From Rhabditoides inermis (taxonomy: Eukaryota > Nematoda > Chromadorea > Rhabditida > Rhabditidae): 64,000 nt of DNA. The stretch covers positions 62,001 through 126,000 of the forward strand of contig CAWZYM010000241.1 in NCBI GenBank assembly GCA_963966185.1, given 5' to 3'. Shown one piece after another: positions 36,401 to 47,628 of the stretch (position 1 is its first letter; the number at the start of each line of letters is the position of its first letter). The position numbers and the translations under genes were made by a program. The notes under the pieces were generated by a model. It was not told where the DNA came from and did no database searches. It saw only the letters and a program-made list of their open reading frames with translations.

Positions 36401-36898
36401 TCTCACCTCCACTCACCCTGCTCTCCCTCTGCTATCTCATGAGCGTGCCTCATCGGAATCCGTGAGTTGTGTGCGCCGAGGCGACTATTATTTATTATGT
36501 GTTAAGGACTTACTCCTCTATTTCAGACATGGTCACCTTCTGCTTCGGCTCTTTTCGGTCTTGTCGAGTGCGGCAACGTCCGAATCGACTCGTCTGTTTA
36601 TTACACTTTTTTTGTAGTGAGTGGGTGGGGATCGCAGGAGGCACATCTTATCCTTTCAGTATGGATTCGTCTGTCCTCTGTACTTTGGAATCAGCTCTTC
36701 TGGTTCTGCGCGATGGGGACAGCGTTATTCCGTCTCAAAGATGCGCCATGTACGAGGTTGGAGCTACGGGGAAGGTGAGCATGCGTATGGGTATAGTACA
36801 GGTGTTGAGAAAGACAAGTCTTTTATTGAAACGTATTCAGATAAACGTGAAGCGTTCTTTTGCGACCGTCTCTCTTGATTGCATCGACGGAAGTTTCT
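32777..36898 (+). CDS. Unrecognised multi-exon protein with disordered N-terminus and 12-residue repeat
   Basis: Roughly 16 small exons. Exon 1 (32777-32848) starts MSVLVVDRVTNEAVADELYD. Exon 2 appears to end at 33045 (before GTGAGATAA) rather than at 33027, because only that keeps the next exon open (GRDEEESDEEEGKKGASKTL, SQSPSPSRSRFLPLSRASTP). An intron made mostly of (GTT)n follows. Next come basic and acidic disordered segments (about 33483-33600, 33692-33729, 33808-33919, 34107-34271), then a tandem repeat of about 12 residues (SMEQQRPRRETT, six units, 34420-34620). The C-terminal half looks globular: SFVRKINFPKTLFEVEQHVS, RFPVDASISVRDHDEFILTV, ANELFIVRFYYSEAAGV, then helical TRMRETSAAYNTAIALVPLY and MELRIRVANVMREVMLEEV. 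Composition suggests a nuclear protein. A Tudor-like fold in the middle is a guess. The 3' end (about 36660-36898) is uncertain. Confidence 0.5.
33404..33463. repeat. GTT trinucleotide repeat in an intron
   Basis: About 20 GTT units between the exon ending RTRTADP and the exon starting RYEQTTGALRDL. Confidence 0.93.
34420..34622 (+). repeat. Coding minisatellite, 36-base unit
   Basis: Six units of GAGACGACGTCGATGGAGCA-type sequence in the 32777 gene. Each encodes about 12 residues with the core SMEQQRP. Units differ at a few codons (K/E, P/T, L/R). Confidence 0.92.
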
Positions 36899-37192
36899 AG
36901 GTATTGATAGAGTAACGGCGTATTGTTTATAGTTTCAATGTTTTGTTTACAGTAATGTTGTGTGTGTTTTTTTTTGACAAATAAGTGTCGTTTCTTTCGT
37001 ATTATTGAACATTGATGAGTTTTCTTTTATCGCACATCCCTTCATACTCGGTGTTTTTGTGACAAGTATTGGTGTTGTTTGTTTTTCGGTGAAAATGTAT
37101 AAATTTTATGCATAAAAGTCATGCATTATTATACAAAGTAAGATGGTTGCGCATAGTGTTTGTATTGTTGGAACTGACTGGCAGTAGGAAGA

Positions 37193-37362
37193 TTACTGCG
37201 TGTCCGACAGGCCGACTCTGTCGTTCGCTGACACACGTTCCAGAACATACTCGAACACTCCCTGCCCATCGTGCCTCTTTTCTCCGTACTCGAACAACAC
37301 TTTGCACAGCTCCGCTACAATCAATCTCTTTTAATCCTCCTCCTTCTCCTCCTTCTCCCCCC

Positions 37363-37409
<47 letters not shown>

Positions 37410-38234
37410 CTCCACTCTCACCACTCGTCCAGCCCTCTTCGATCAGTGCCGTGTACACCATCTCCAAACGGTTAAGGTCCTCGATGTCCTTGTGGATGCA
37501 CAACAATAGATCTTTCTCGGCATGCGCGGCAGCGATCACTTGCAATAAGGCTAAACATGATCATTGATCAATCTCCCATTCATGTTGTGCTGCCTCCACC
37601 CACTTTTTATCTCCCAGTTCCCATTAAAGACTCCGCAGCCCCACTCTCCTGAACAGATGGGCGTCTGCGATCCGTTGGTAGTCGAAAAACCGGCATACGC
37701 CTGTAGGTAGGGTATAGAAACATATGAATTGAGAGGGGGAGTTAAGATGTTACCTTAGCCAGCTTGCGCTTCATATCACTCATACTTAGCTCCGTGGCAC
37801 TTCCCTTTCGCCTGTAGAAAGTCGCATCCATACAGATGATCTAATCGGATAAATAAATATCGTTACTTCTCCTTTCTCCCACCGTATTCACGACCCTTCC
37901 ATCAATGTCGATGTGGGACTCGAGGTGGTCAGGAAGAGTCTCATGGACGAGAGTGCCGGCTGAAATGGGAATTGTGCATACAAGATGGTTTCTATATCGA
38001 TCTGTACTCTGCCTAAGTAGACATACCATATCCGGAGAAGAGAGACGTGCGCTCAGCTCCCACCACCACCACTGCCTCGTTCGGAAGCAACTCCTCGCAT
38101 ATCAGCCGAGCGATCAGCATGTCGGGGTGGGTGAAGCAGAGGGTCTCCTCCTGCAAGAGGAAAGAGAGGAGGGCAGGAGGGAGAGGTGAAGGGAGATATA
38201 AATGGAGTCGGAGAGTGAAAAAGGGGGGAGAGGG

Positions 38235-38286
<52 letters not shown>

Positions 38287-39716
38287 AAGGGAGAGGAGAG
38301 AAGAGTAGAAGAGAGGTACCTGCACACTCCCAACCCCCAATGTCCCTCCACTGATTCGAGCATTAGCAAAGTTGACTTTGGCAAATCCATGAGACTCCTC
38401 GATTCGGCCCATCGGGAGCATACCCAGAGGAAAAATCTGCAATATCGCAGTAATAATCAATCTATAATTATCTTTTAAAAGGACTTCCGTAAGAGAAGAG
38501 TTTGTGTTACCCAACGTAATGCAACAAAAGCTCATGCATTTTATCAATCGAAATAGTAAACAAACCTGCTCTTTCTACAATAAAAACTATTGCGAGCAAA
38601 TGTTGTACGTCGGCAAATTGATTTCGGTATCTGATCGAGTATATATATCTTGTTGAACTATTGGAGCAGGTTTGTGTACTATTTCGATTGATAAAATGCA
38701 TGAGCTTTTGTTGCATTACGTTGGGTAACACAAACTCTTCTCTTACGGAAGTCCTTTTAAAAGATAATGAATGTACTTTTATTGGATTTCATATAAATCT
38801 AATTGCATTAACATAAACCACAAAACATTTTTTTAAAGAATCCAACTGTTCACCCATCTTGTTGAGTCCAAAATTGTATAAATTTTGCAAAAAAGAGCAA
38901 TGCTGATAGGAAAATTTACAATCCCAATGTCATTTCTATGTAAAATCATGTAGTACAAAAATTTTGCTTCTTGCCGGAACCGAACTCGAGCTATGTATCT
39001 CAACGGGCGCAATCGCTAACCACAACACTACTGCGCACACGGCATAGCACGCAATCTGAACGATATCAGTGCGATTCACAGGCAGTGCGGAATGTGCACT
39101 CCCTGTCTGCTGGAGACAGCCGGTGCGCGCCACCCCCCCCTAGAAAACCATTCGTACACGGGAGATTGCCTGCCCCTCAGGGGGCGCGCGCGCGTATCTC
39201 GCTTCCTACAACAGCTAGCGTTACCAAAATCGAAACTTAACCATTTTCTAACATCCTGATAACATCTATCAGCATCACATTGTTCTCGCAAAGATTCTAA
39301 GGAACCTTTCGTTCAGTCGCCTTTTGCCGATTCTAGCGCGCGACTAGTCTTAACACAAACCAACCAGCGCTGCCGCGCTGGTTGTAATATATACGTAGTT
39401 ACCCGATGACTCATCTCTAATCCCTTGATAATCCTTCGAAAAAGATGGTTATCAAGTTATTTATCGTGAGAAATGAACAACTTTCTCATATTATTATATG
39501 AGAGAAAATCCATTTACCGGCATGCTCTCACTCTCCCAGACGGGCACGCCGGTACAGCTCATCGACTTTCGAGAGAAAGAGACGATTCCAGTGGGCTCCC
39601 TGCATGACCATCAATCCACACTCAATCCAACAAACAACGCTCGCCTTTTGAACACTTTCTCGAAGTAGGACCAGATGGAAATGAGCTTGAGATCCGTTTG
39701 AAGAGTGAACAAACTA

Positions 39717-39788
<72 letters not shown>

Positions 39789-40114
39789 CACCTCCATTTA
39801 CCTACTCACTTCACGAGATTGAACTTGCCGCACGAACCGCTCGGTCGAAGGAAATTGGCTCCGAGGAGTGAGAGGGCAAGAAGTGAAGCTGTCTGAGAGC
39901 GGGAAAGATGGACAGTTGTATCTTTCAATCGCGGAGGAGTGCATTCAGCGCGCAGTACAGGCAGGGGCTGAACATGAATTACAGTAGTCGACAATCGGCT
40001 ATCATAAGTACTATTGGTTCTCACTAATGCTCACCGATGTGAACAGTTCCTTTGAGTAGAGTGCAAGGTGGGCGATGCGCGGAAGAAGAGCAACGCGCGA
40101 ACCATCAGTATCCG
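37193..40114 (-). CDS. Poly(ADP-ribose) glycohydrolase (PARG)
   Basis: Removes poly(ADP-ribose) from proteins during DNA-damage signalling. Exons: 40114-40035 (VALLPRIAHLALYSKELFTS), about 39990-39815 (LSRSQTASLLALSLLGANFL), about 39700-39640 (LKLISIWSYFEKVFKRR), about 39600-39520 (GIVSFSRKSM ... VPVWESESMP), 38437-38321 (GFAKVNFANARISGGTLGVG), 38152-38030 (EETLCFTHPDMLIARLICEE; VVVVGAERTSLFSGYG), about 37960-37885 (HIDIDGRVVNT), about 37850-37800, 37770-37740, 37700-37605 (GEWGCGVFNG) and 37540-37193. The order matches the PARG catalytic domain. The signature loop reads SGGTLGVGS-VQEE, keeping both glutamates of the QEE motif. Phase shows at least one more 5' exon before 40114, not found, so the N-terminus is missing from this model. 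A 920-bp repeat lies in the intron after 38468. Confidence 0.88.
37365..37405. repeat. CT microsatellite in PARG intron
   Basis: (CT)n between the last two PARG exons. Similar (GA)n at 38242-38281 and (CT)n at 39720-39784 lie in other PARG introns. Confidence 0.93.
38468..39388 (+). mobile_element. Foldback-plus-hairpin repeat unit, copy B
   Basis: Same structure as 20701-21638: a 300-base foldback (38468-38767) with 104-base arms, about 600 bases with the tRNA-like stretch, and the terminal hairpin AACCAGCGC tgcc GCGCTGGTT before GTAAT. It is about 17 bases shorter, from small deletions. It lies wholly in a PARG intron, in the opposite orientation to transcription. Flanks differ from those of copy A outside these borders, so 38468 and 39388 mark the ends. 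Confidence 0.87.
39720..39784. repeat. CT microsatellite
   Basis: Pure (CT)n of about 65 bases in a PARG intron. Confidence 0.95.
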
Positions 40115-40261
40115 CTGAAATGGGGCGACAACTCACAATTACAGTACACTACAACTACAGTACTATTAATATTCTCGTCACAATTATCATCCTCTCACGG
40201 ACTATCACTGACACGTGAGTGAGAGTGAGAGTGTGAGAGTAAGTTCCCGTCATTTCTCCAG

Positions 40262-40625
40262 TTTAAAGGCACAGTGGCGACTTATTTCTGCTACGACCTG
40301 CCACAACTCCTCATTTTCACACAAACAAAACATTTGGCAGTGACAAGAATAGAACCCGCGAAGATTAGGGTCACAACGCAGCGCACATGCACTGAGCCAT
40401 GAAGCAAGTGACAGTCCGTAGTTCATTTGCGGTTACGTCTCCGACCCAAATTTTTCCAGTGAAGTGTTGGCGGGAAATTCAAATTTTGAACTGCATTCTT
40501 GGCAGTTGCAGAATCGAAAATAACGCAGAATCGTCGTTCTTTCGCAAAAACTGCAAATGCGTTAGGTTAATATGATTTTTAATAATACTACGAGTCGAAA
40601 ATAAGTCGCCACTGTTCCTTTAAAT
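40262..40625. mobile_element. Inverted-repeat element family T2 with tRNA-like core
   Basis: Begins TTTAAAGGCACAGTGGCGAC and ends GTCGCCACTGTTCCTTTAAA, imperfect inverted repeats of about 26 bases. A minus-strand tRNA-like stretch is inside (about 40410-40335: TGGCTCAGTGCATGTGCGCT, then GCGGGTTCTATTCTTG). No ORF. A fragment is at 21650-21692. It borders the 5' side of PARG. Confidence 0.65.
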
Positions 40626-43024
40626 ATCCCCGCACCATTCGCGCGCCATGGCTGTCTTTACACTGTTCGCGCGCAAGCAGCGCAAATTGGAATGTACTGA
40701 AGCGATCAATGATCGATGCTCTGCCCATGAGGTATGATGCAGATCTCATAAAAAAAATATGTGCCACCGTGTTTGTGGTGTGCTTGCGTACAAATTGTAC
40801 TCCTGAAGAAATGGAGAGGACTTTATAACTGATGAGGTTTATAATGCAGAAACAAGGATGCCCACCGTCGAGAAACATCGACATGGCCCGGTTGGAGGTA
40901 AGACGACAGTAGGGAGAAATCGTCTCCTATAAGAGTCCCATATATTCCCATGTGATTCCCGGCCCCGTGCGGTTGCGTCGCCGCTAATAAAGCGCATTTC
41001 AGACACAACGCAACACAAATGTGCGGTTGCGTTTCGAAACGCATGCCGCGAATGTCGAAAACCATTTTCCTGCATTGCGATTTGATGTGCGTGCGTGCGT
41101 GCGTGAGTGCGTTTTTGTTGCGTTTTGTGTTTTTCGAATTTTCCTCACTTTCAGATGTGGCATCACATGATGTACGACGAAGTTTATAAGCGAACGTTAC
41201 CTTATACTTACGACATAAACTCAAAAATATTTTTACAAGTATCTAAACATTATCCGAAGTAAGATCAGACAAAGATTGTCGTCTGTCGCCATTTTGAAAG
41301 TGTATAAAATATATAATTATTATTAAAAACGAAAGTTTCAATCATACTGTCCCGATCACAAGCTTTGACCATTCGGCCGTGACGTCACGGCCCGGGCCGT
41401 GACATAGCGTGACATTGATTATATCTCGTTATCTGATCAAACTAAAAATAAACCGATAACACCAATTAATTCAGCATGCATGATTTGTACGGAAACCATA
41501 TTTCAATCTAATTTTCATCATTCAAATTGACACCCGGGTACCCATGTGAGAAACACGGTTCAGCATGAAAAGAAGTCGCTGTGATGGAAGTCATATCGAG
41601 TATAGATAAACGAACTTTTGGATTTATACATATCTATATGTTGTTGATCTATATACCAAAAATCACAGTAACTATTATTTCACTCGTCCAGAAATTTCGA
41701 TGCAAAGTGGCTGTTTCAAATTGACAACATTTTATCTAGACGCTTTTCAAAGGCTCAATGACGTCCGATCGAAATGAGAGTTGCACCTCTGAACTTCCCA
41801 TCTTCCACTCCATCTTATGATAATGTTGTTTCAATATTTCGTTTTCTTGATTTCTACTATGTTTTCACACTTGAATCTTGTTTCGAGAACCCGATGCGAG
41901 AGAGGAGGGGGCGGGGCGTAGGGGAGTCGCGTCTCTCTGGCTATGCCTTGCCACAGGCGGGCGGGACTGCGATGCGATAGCACGTATATGGCTTCCCTCA
42001 TTTTAATTCATGAAATCAAAACTGATCACTCTGAAATTGCTTTTAGTTTGTCACAAACATTTTGAGCTTCAAAAAGAGGTCTCATAAAGACATAAGAAAC
42101 TAACACTTTAAAATGCAATCTTTCAGTTTCAGATCAGTCTTTCGTGTCTGTTTCAAAACGCGGTAAGCATATAACTTACTTTAGTGTTTCAAATTAGTTC
42201 AAGATTTTAAACAGTACAGGGATAATGTTTGCGAAGTACTGTTTCATTAGCGTTTGTTTCACACAACTACATTCTCTATTCACTCACTCCCCTCATCCGC
42301 CTGTAGCACGCTACAGGCATAGTTGGTTGGGCTTGGGTATGAGTGGAGACTCGATATGAGAGAGTGCGTATAAGAAAGACAAAAACGCATATGCGGCGTG
42401 CGATTGCACTTTGCAATGGGAAACGCATGCCACACCGTACGTTGCGGCGAGCCCTTTCGGCTTTAATAATCCGGTTCTTAGAACCGCAGCAAGGAAAGGT
42501 AATCCGGTTCCTTAGAACCTTAGAACTGAGAATCTGGTCCCTTACCCTTACACGGGCAGCTTGCGCACTCGTCTTGGCGGATTCTTATGAAAACATAGTC
42601 ATATACACAGTTTTTCATGCTGATTCCGAATATGAGCATAACTTTTTCTAAATGGTCGTTTGAAACCAATTTGGACAGCCACCGAATAGACTACTCAAGA
42701 AAAGGATCTGTCGACAACAGCAGCGTGGCCGAATGGATAGTGAGTTGGAAAGTTAAGAATGACAGTCGATGCAATATCGATGCAATGCCGCTATGCGGCA
42801 AAACTTTTTGAGAGATGGAATAATAACAACTTTATGTAATAATCACAAATTTATTTCGAAAATTTTTCTAGCAACGATGTTTGTTCGTGTGAACGAGATG
42901 AAATTGCATACGTAATGAAGGGAAATGAACTGTGCCACCAGCGCAGCAACTACCGTAACCGCGTCATATTTTGAAAGTGATCTAAATGTGATTGAATTGC
43001 GATAGATTGTTCCCAATTTGGGAA

Positions 43025-43438
43025 CAATTTCTTAAACCCGTTTACTGGACCTCTACGTACGAAAATTTGGAAAATTAGTCTGGTATTCATAATAATTAGC
43101 AAAATATGAAATTGGGTAAAAATTAAAATCCATATTAAACCGTTTTCTAGTGAAAAAACTCAACATGTATAATCATGGATACTTCCTCCAATTGGAGTAC
43201 TCTGATTCTGTATCAAAGTTGAGCTACCAACTCTCAGTTATCCCCCATTTTGTACACAAATTTGGAAATAACTCGGTTCGTATTGAATAAAATTTCACAA
43301 AAAAATAATGAGCATATTCGACGAAACCGGCAATCGCACCTTGGAATAGAGATCATTTCCATAATGGACCGATTGTCTGGTTTGTGTCTGCGTCATTTCT
43401 CGTAATTAGAGGACCGCGAAAACGGGGGACCCACTATA
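43025..43438. mobile_element. Truncated T1 inverted-repeat element
   Basis: Its right end (GACCGATTGTCTGGTTTGTG ... CGCGAAAACGGGGGACCCAC) is the complement of the left part of the 16609-17398 element, and similarity extends inward to about 43030 (CTACGTACGAAAATTTGG). The other terminus is lost. Confidence 0.75.
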
Positions 43439-43829
43439 TAATGAAAGACCTTTACAAAGGTAAAAATGTAAAGGTAAAGGTAGCCCCCAGTTTAAGACAA
43501 TTACAGACAATTAAGCCATTCAAGAAAAACTATGGCACGACAGACGACACCATATCCCAACGATTTCCCAACGACAGCTGGAACTCCGGACCAACCGACT
43601 GTATCGAACACTAAACTAGCCAACCACTATATCTGCGACAGTGCCATTCTAGGCGGCGCTCATTTTTAAAGAAAATATAAATTTACGAAATGAGTTTTCA
43701 ATGTGATTTTAAATCATTGTCATTGTGATTTAGAACGATTTTGAAACAATCAATTATTTGGAACCAATCATTGCTAAAAAGTACAAAACAGTTATAGCCT
43801 GCACCAGAGCGATAGTTTTCGATCTACCT

Positions 43830-43930
43830 CGTTTGCAGTTCGAAACACGGTACCATAACCGTCTGCCTCTCTTGTTTTGCGCGCTATTGCCGAGAGCTGA
43901 CTCTCCGTCTTCCTGATCTACCCCACCGCG
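43830..43930 (+). repeat. Dispersed repeat R2, copy 1
   Basis: GCAGTTCGAAACACGGTACC ... TTGCGCGCTATTGCCGAGAG ... CTGATCTACCCCACCGCG. A related copy lies at about 57790-57906 in a calpain intron. Confidence 0.6.
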
Positions 43931-44390
43931 CGCAACTTATTGCGAGCATAGAACTATATGTGTTGTGTGTTATGTTTTAAAACAGTTATTTAAAGCGCTC
44001 TGATTTTTGAAGTTGAGTTAGCACCGGAATGTGAAAATATATCAAAAATGATACACTTTGGTCGATTAGACCATAGGCCGGAAATGGCGGGAAGTAGGAA
44101 GTTGGAGAAACCATCATCGACCGTGCGCGTTTGTGCACATTTCTGCACACTTTTCTCTTGAAAGAGCGTATTCGAGCGCAAATTACATCACTTTTAAAGC
44201 GACTTGAGCAAAACTTTTCTATGAGAAAGTACACTATTTATGACATATTTTCACATCCTGATGCTATCTCAACTTCCCTTTAAATGTTCTACACGAACAT
44301 ACGATATACACTCACTGAGGTGAATATGACGACATTTTATATTTATTGTTTAATATTCACTCAGCACTCGATTGTGTTTGTGTACAGTAA

Positions 44391-45000
44391 TTACAGTGCA
44401 GTTGCCTCCTCACTGCTGTCTTCTTTCTTCTTCGGATCCATCTGACAGAATCCATTCGACGCACAGATCTTCGTCTTCTCAACTTTCGGATTGCGACTCT
44501 GCAAAACATAACCTCATATTATTTTATACGAGATTGTTTCACTTAGCGAATAGTGAGGTTCATTAACTTACAAAACCATAATTACGAAAGGTACCTGATT
44601 GTAGATGGTTCTGAGATCCTGGTTGACAATGTGCTGACATGTGCCCGTGTACTGACCGAGGTGTTTGCACTCTGTTTGCATCTCAGCGTTCAGACGATCC
44701 TCAATCATGCATTCATTGATATTGGAACTTATTATCAACTTACATATTGGATATTGGGCTGTGTCTCTATGAGTAGAATGGCACTGTCGCAGATATAGCA
44801 CTCGAGAGATGCGAATTGCTGCGAGATTTGGGGACTGGCGGGGAGAGAAGCACATAGGGAGAGAAGGAGAGCGAGTAATACTTAAAGAAACAAATTAAGT
44901 TTACAAATGTATAGGCCAACTCACGGATGGGGGTTCGCATGTGGCGGTGGATTGTGGTCGATTGTCTCCCGGATGCTCTCGGCATTCTCGCCCTCCTTTC
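44391..45000 (-). CDS. Saposin-like (SapB domain) protein
   Basis: Four exons read in frame: about 44999-44925 (EGENAESIRETIDHNPPPHA), 44834-44744 (SQQFASLECYICDSAILLIE), about 44702-44597 (RLNAEMQTECKHLGQYTGTC, then QHIVNQDLRTIYNQ) and 44498-44391 (KVEKTKICASNGFCQ, TAA). The six cysteines in order C-x2-C, C, C, C, C are the SapB pattern, forming a helical lipid-binding or membrane-perturbing domain. In nematodes such proteins are often lysosomal or antimicrobial. An acidic tail of about 20 residues follows the domain. The first exon with the expected signal peptide is unresolved; an ATG at 45156 begins a hydrophobic run (MLLLSFFSFSFL) that could be it. Poly-A signal AATAAA at about 44347-44342. 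Confidence 0.75.
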
Positions 45001-45309
45001 CCGTGATAACACCCCACAATCAGTAAGATAAGAACACGCGGCTTCTTCCGTCAAATCACACCAGTCATGTCCATTTCACAACCTCTTTATCACAGTTCAA
45101 ACAACGGGTAGATGTTAACTCAAAAAGGAGAAAGAAAAGAAAGAGAGGAGGAGCATTGCGCAAACAAGGTCGTGAAAACACGAGTAGATCACAGACGATC
45201 ACACATGTGAACAAATAAGTAGGATAAACAAATGGCCGAGTCGAGTATGGTTTGTTACATAACATACATCGGTGATTAGATGCAGATGGAATCGGTTTTC
45301 GTGCGCATT

Positions 45310-45545
45310 CTCAGATGAATATCGCGGCGGTCGCCGCGGTTTCGCGACGGTCGCGGCGGATTGGCCGCGGTCGCCGCGGTTTCGCGGCGGTCGCGGCGGC
45401 ACAAGGTGCGCCGCGGCGACTGCCGCGAATCTGCGCCGCACATCCTGTTTTCGCGGCAAAGGTGCGGCGCCGCGGCGACCGCCGCGAACTCGAGTCGGCT
45501 CTCGTTCAGAGTGTGCCATAAACCCGGCGCGAGTTTGCCGTGGCC
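45310..45545. repeat. GC-rich CGCGGCGGTCG repeat array
   Basis: Degenerate short units (CGCGGCGGTCGCCGCGGTTT and inverted forms such as CCGCGGCGACCGCCGCGAA). A second small block is at about 45870-45933. GC content is far above the surroundings and CpG is very dense. Part is inverted, so it can fold. ORFs through it are composition artefacts. Confidence 0.85.
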
Positions 45546-46010
45546 GCCTCTTAACTGCTACTGTGCGATAGGTCGATCGCGTTCGGAAAAACACATTCTT
45601 TTATAAGGATCTCGAGTCAAAAAAGACATGAAATCAAAAGTACATTTTGGAAGACACACTAGTGGTGCTTACGCATCACATATAAACTGTGTTGTCTCCA
45701 TAATTTTTGTATTTGTTTTCGCATATATTAATGCGGACACGATTAATTTCATTAAAATTAATTTTATCATCACCAATTATGATGTGTTGTGTATTCTTCC
45801 GAAATGCCATAAAAGTCGATCAAAATGATCAAAATGGAAAATCGAGCTCAAGAACCCGTCGCTGTGACAACGCGGCGACCGCCGCGATGGTGCCGCCGCG
45901 ACCGCCGCGAATCCGCGGCGACCGCCGCGACATTCATCTCTGTTATTATTACCACTTTCTCCGGCTGAAATAGAATACAGTTCAGTGCTGCAAAATTGTA
46001 TGAAATACTG

Positions 46011-46976
46011 TTAGTTGACGGATGTTGTGTGGAATGCGATCTGTTCGCAGGGCGCTGCCTCGTCCCGTCCCCATGGCTGCACCTCACCTCAAACACCACC
46101 ATCACACACGGCAGACCACCACCCCATGCCATCAAACAACCATCCTCACCCCATCCCAGCAGGCACAACACTACTCCCGAGATGCAGCTGCACACTGTCA
46201 TCACTACGAACACACGGCGCCTCCTTCGGTGAGCCCTGCATGCTGGCAACACATCAACACAGCACGGCCACGTAGCTCTGTCATTCTTGGTTGTTGTGTA
46301 CCGTTTGTGTGATGACTCCGACAATACGACAATGGCGGGAGAGCACAGAAGAGCATCGCGGAGAACAAGGAGAAGAGAGGGCGCCTGGAAAAGGGAGGGA
46401 GGGAGGGAGAGAACTATTGTACCTGTATATTTGGGCGCCATGGACAGGAGAGATGTGTAGAAGCCGGAGACTCCGCTGCTCATCGTACAGTACCTGAGAA
46501 GGGAGAGAGTGTGGATGATAGAGATAATCACACTGACATGAAAGTGGCGGATGCGAGTGCGAGTGTGGGTGTGGAACAGTCGACATAGAATGCCAGTGCG
46601 GGAGGGAACGACGCTCAAACACACACTTACAGTCAACAAGAGGAACGAACGGAATAGATTGAGATGATGCTATGCTGCCCCCTCGCACCTACGAAGTGGC
46701 TGAGTCGCACGCAGAAGGTGGGCGAGGCTATACCGCGCTCCTTCAGTCTGTCCATCCCCACTCCCCACAACAGCTTGAACACTAAGTGCGCTGCGTGCGG
46801 CAGAGACGTGTACAAACAGTTCTGCAATCCATACACATTATTCGTTGATCAGAACATTTCAAAATCGGAGTAAGTGAAAAACCTTTATAACTCCGAACCG
46901 CAGCACATCCTTGTAGAAGGAGAGCAGGTAGAGGAGGAATGTCGCCTATTTCCATATTGATTCACATCAGTATCCT

Positions 46977-47020
<44 letters not shown>

Positions 47021-47589
47021 GAGAGAGAGAGAGAGAGACCATCGTCTCACCAGGTTGAATACGAAGTGTGCGAATAGTTGTGCAAGAAAAGGGACAGATG
47101 TGAGGATAGCGCGGTACGGAACAGACTGCGATTTCTAAAATGGAGGTGTGCACGTGATATATTGGCTTTCGAACTGACCGCAGCTGCTTTGGTCCTCTTG
47201 ACAGTGTTGTTTTGGAGGAATGTCCGTTTCCTGTCAGTCATCGCACCACACTCGGAAGGACTATCCGAAGCCGTGCCCGCCCACACCACACACCAAATCA
47301 GAGCCACGGCGGCTGAATGGAAGAGTGGGGGAAAGAGAGAGATAGTAGACTGCTGGCCACTTCCACTGGGAGTGACATAGGGGCGGCAGCGAGTGGGTTG
47401 CCTGCCATTCCTTCCAGCTGAGCATGTTCGCAGTGTATGCCCATCCTCTCCTCCATCCACCTACCTGATTCCCCCTGGTGAAGAGGGCGATAGCCGTGCT
47501 CCTCTCAGTCACTGGAAACCAGTTGGCCACCAGAGCATTACACGACGGCATGATGAAACCCTGATGAACGGAACAAGAACATCATCATC

Positions 47590-47628
<39 letters not shown>

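Larger units (their letters stand above)
40626..44390. other. Gene-poor interval between PARG and the saposin-like gene
   Basis: No exon could be supported. The ORFs here (for example 40823-41224 minus and 42343-42651 plus) have no family resemblance or splice context. It holds an 18-bp perfect palindrome at 41375-41392, a truncated T1 element (about 43025-43438) and one copy of dispersed repeat R2 (about 43830-43930). Confidence 0.5.

Noticed and set aside
42343..42651. 102-codon ORF as a small gene
   Set aside because: No splice-leader site, no recognisable domain, composition like flanking DNA, and imperfect local repeats (GGTTCTTAGAACC) within it.
45272..45606. Arg/Ala-rich ORFs in the GC block
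   Set aside because: Open in several frames on both strands because of the CGG/GCG repeat; no splice or family support.
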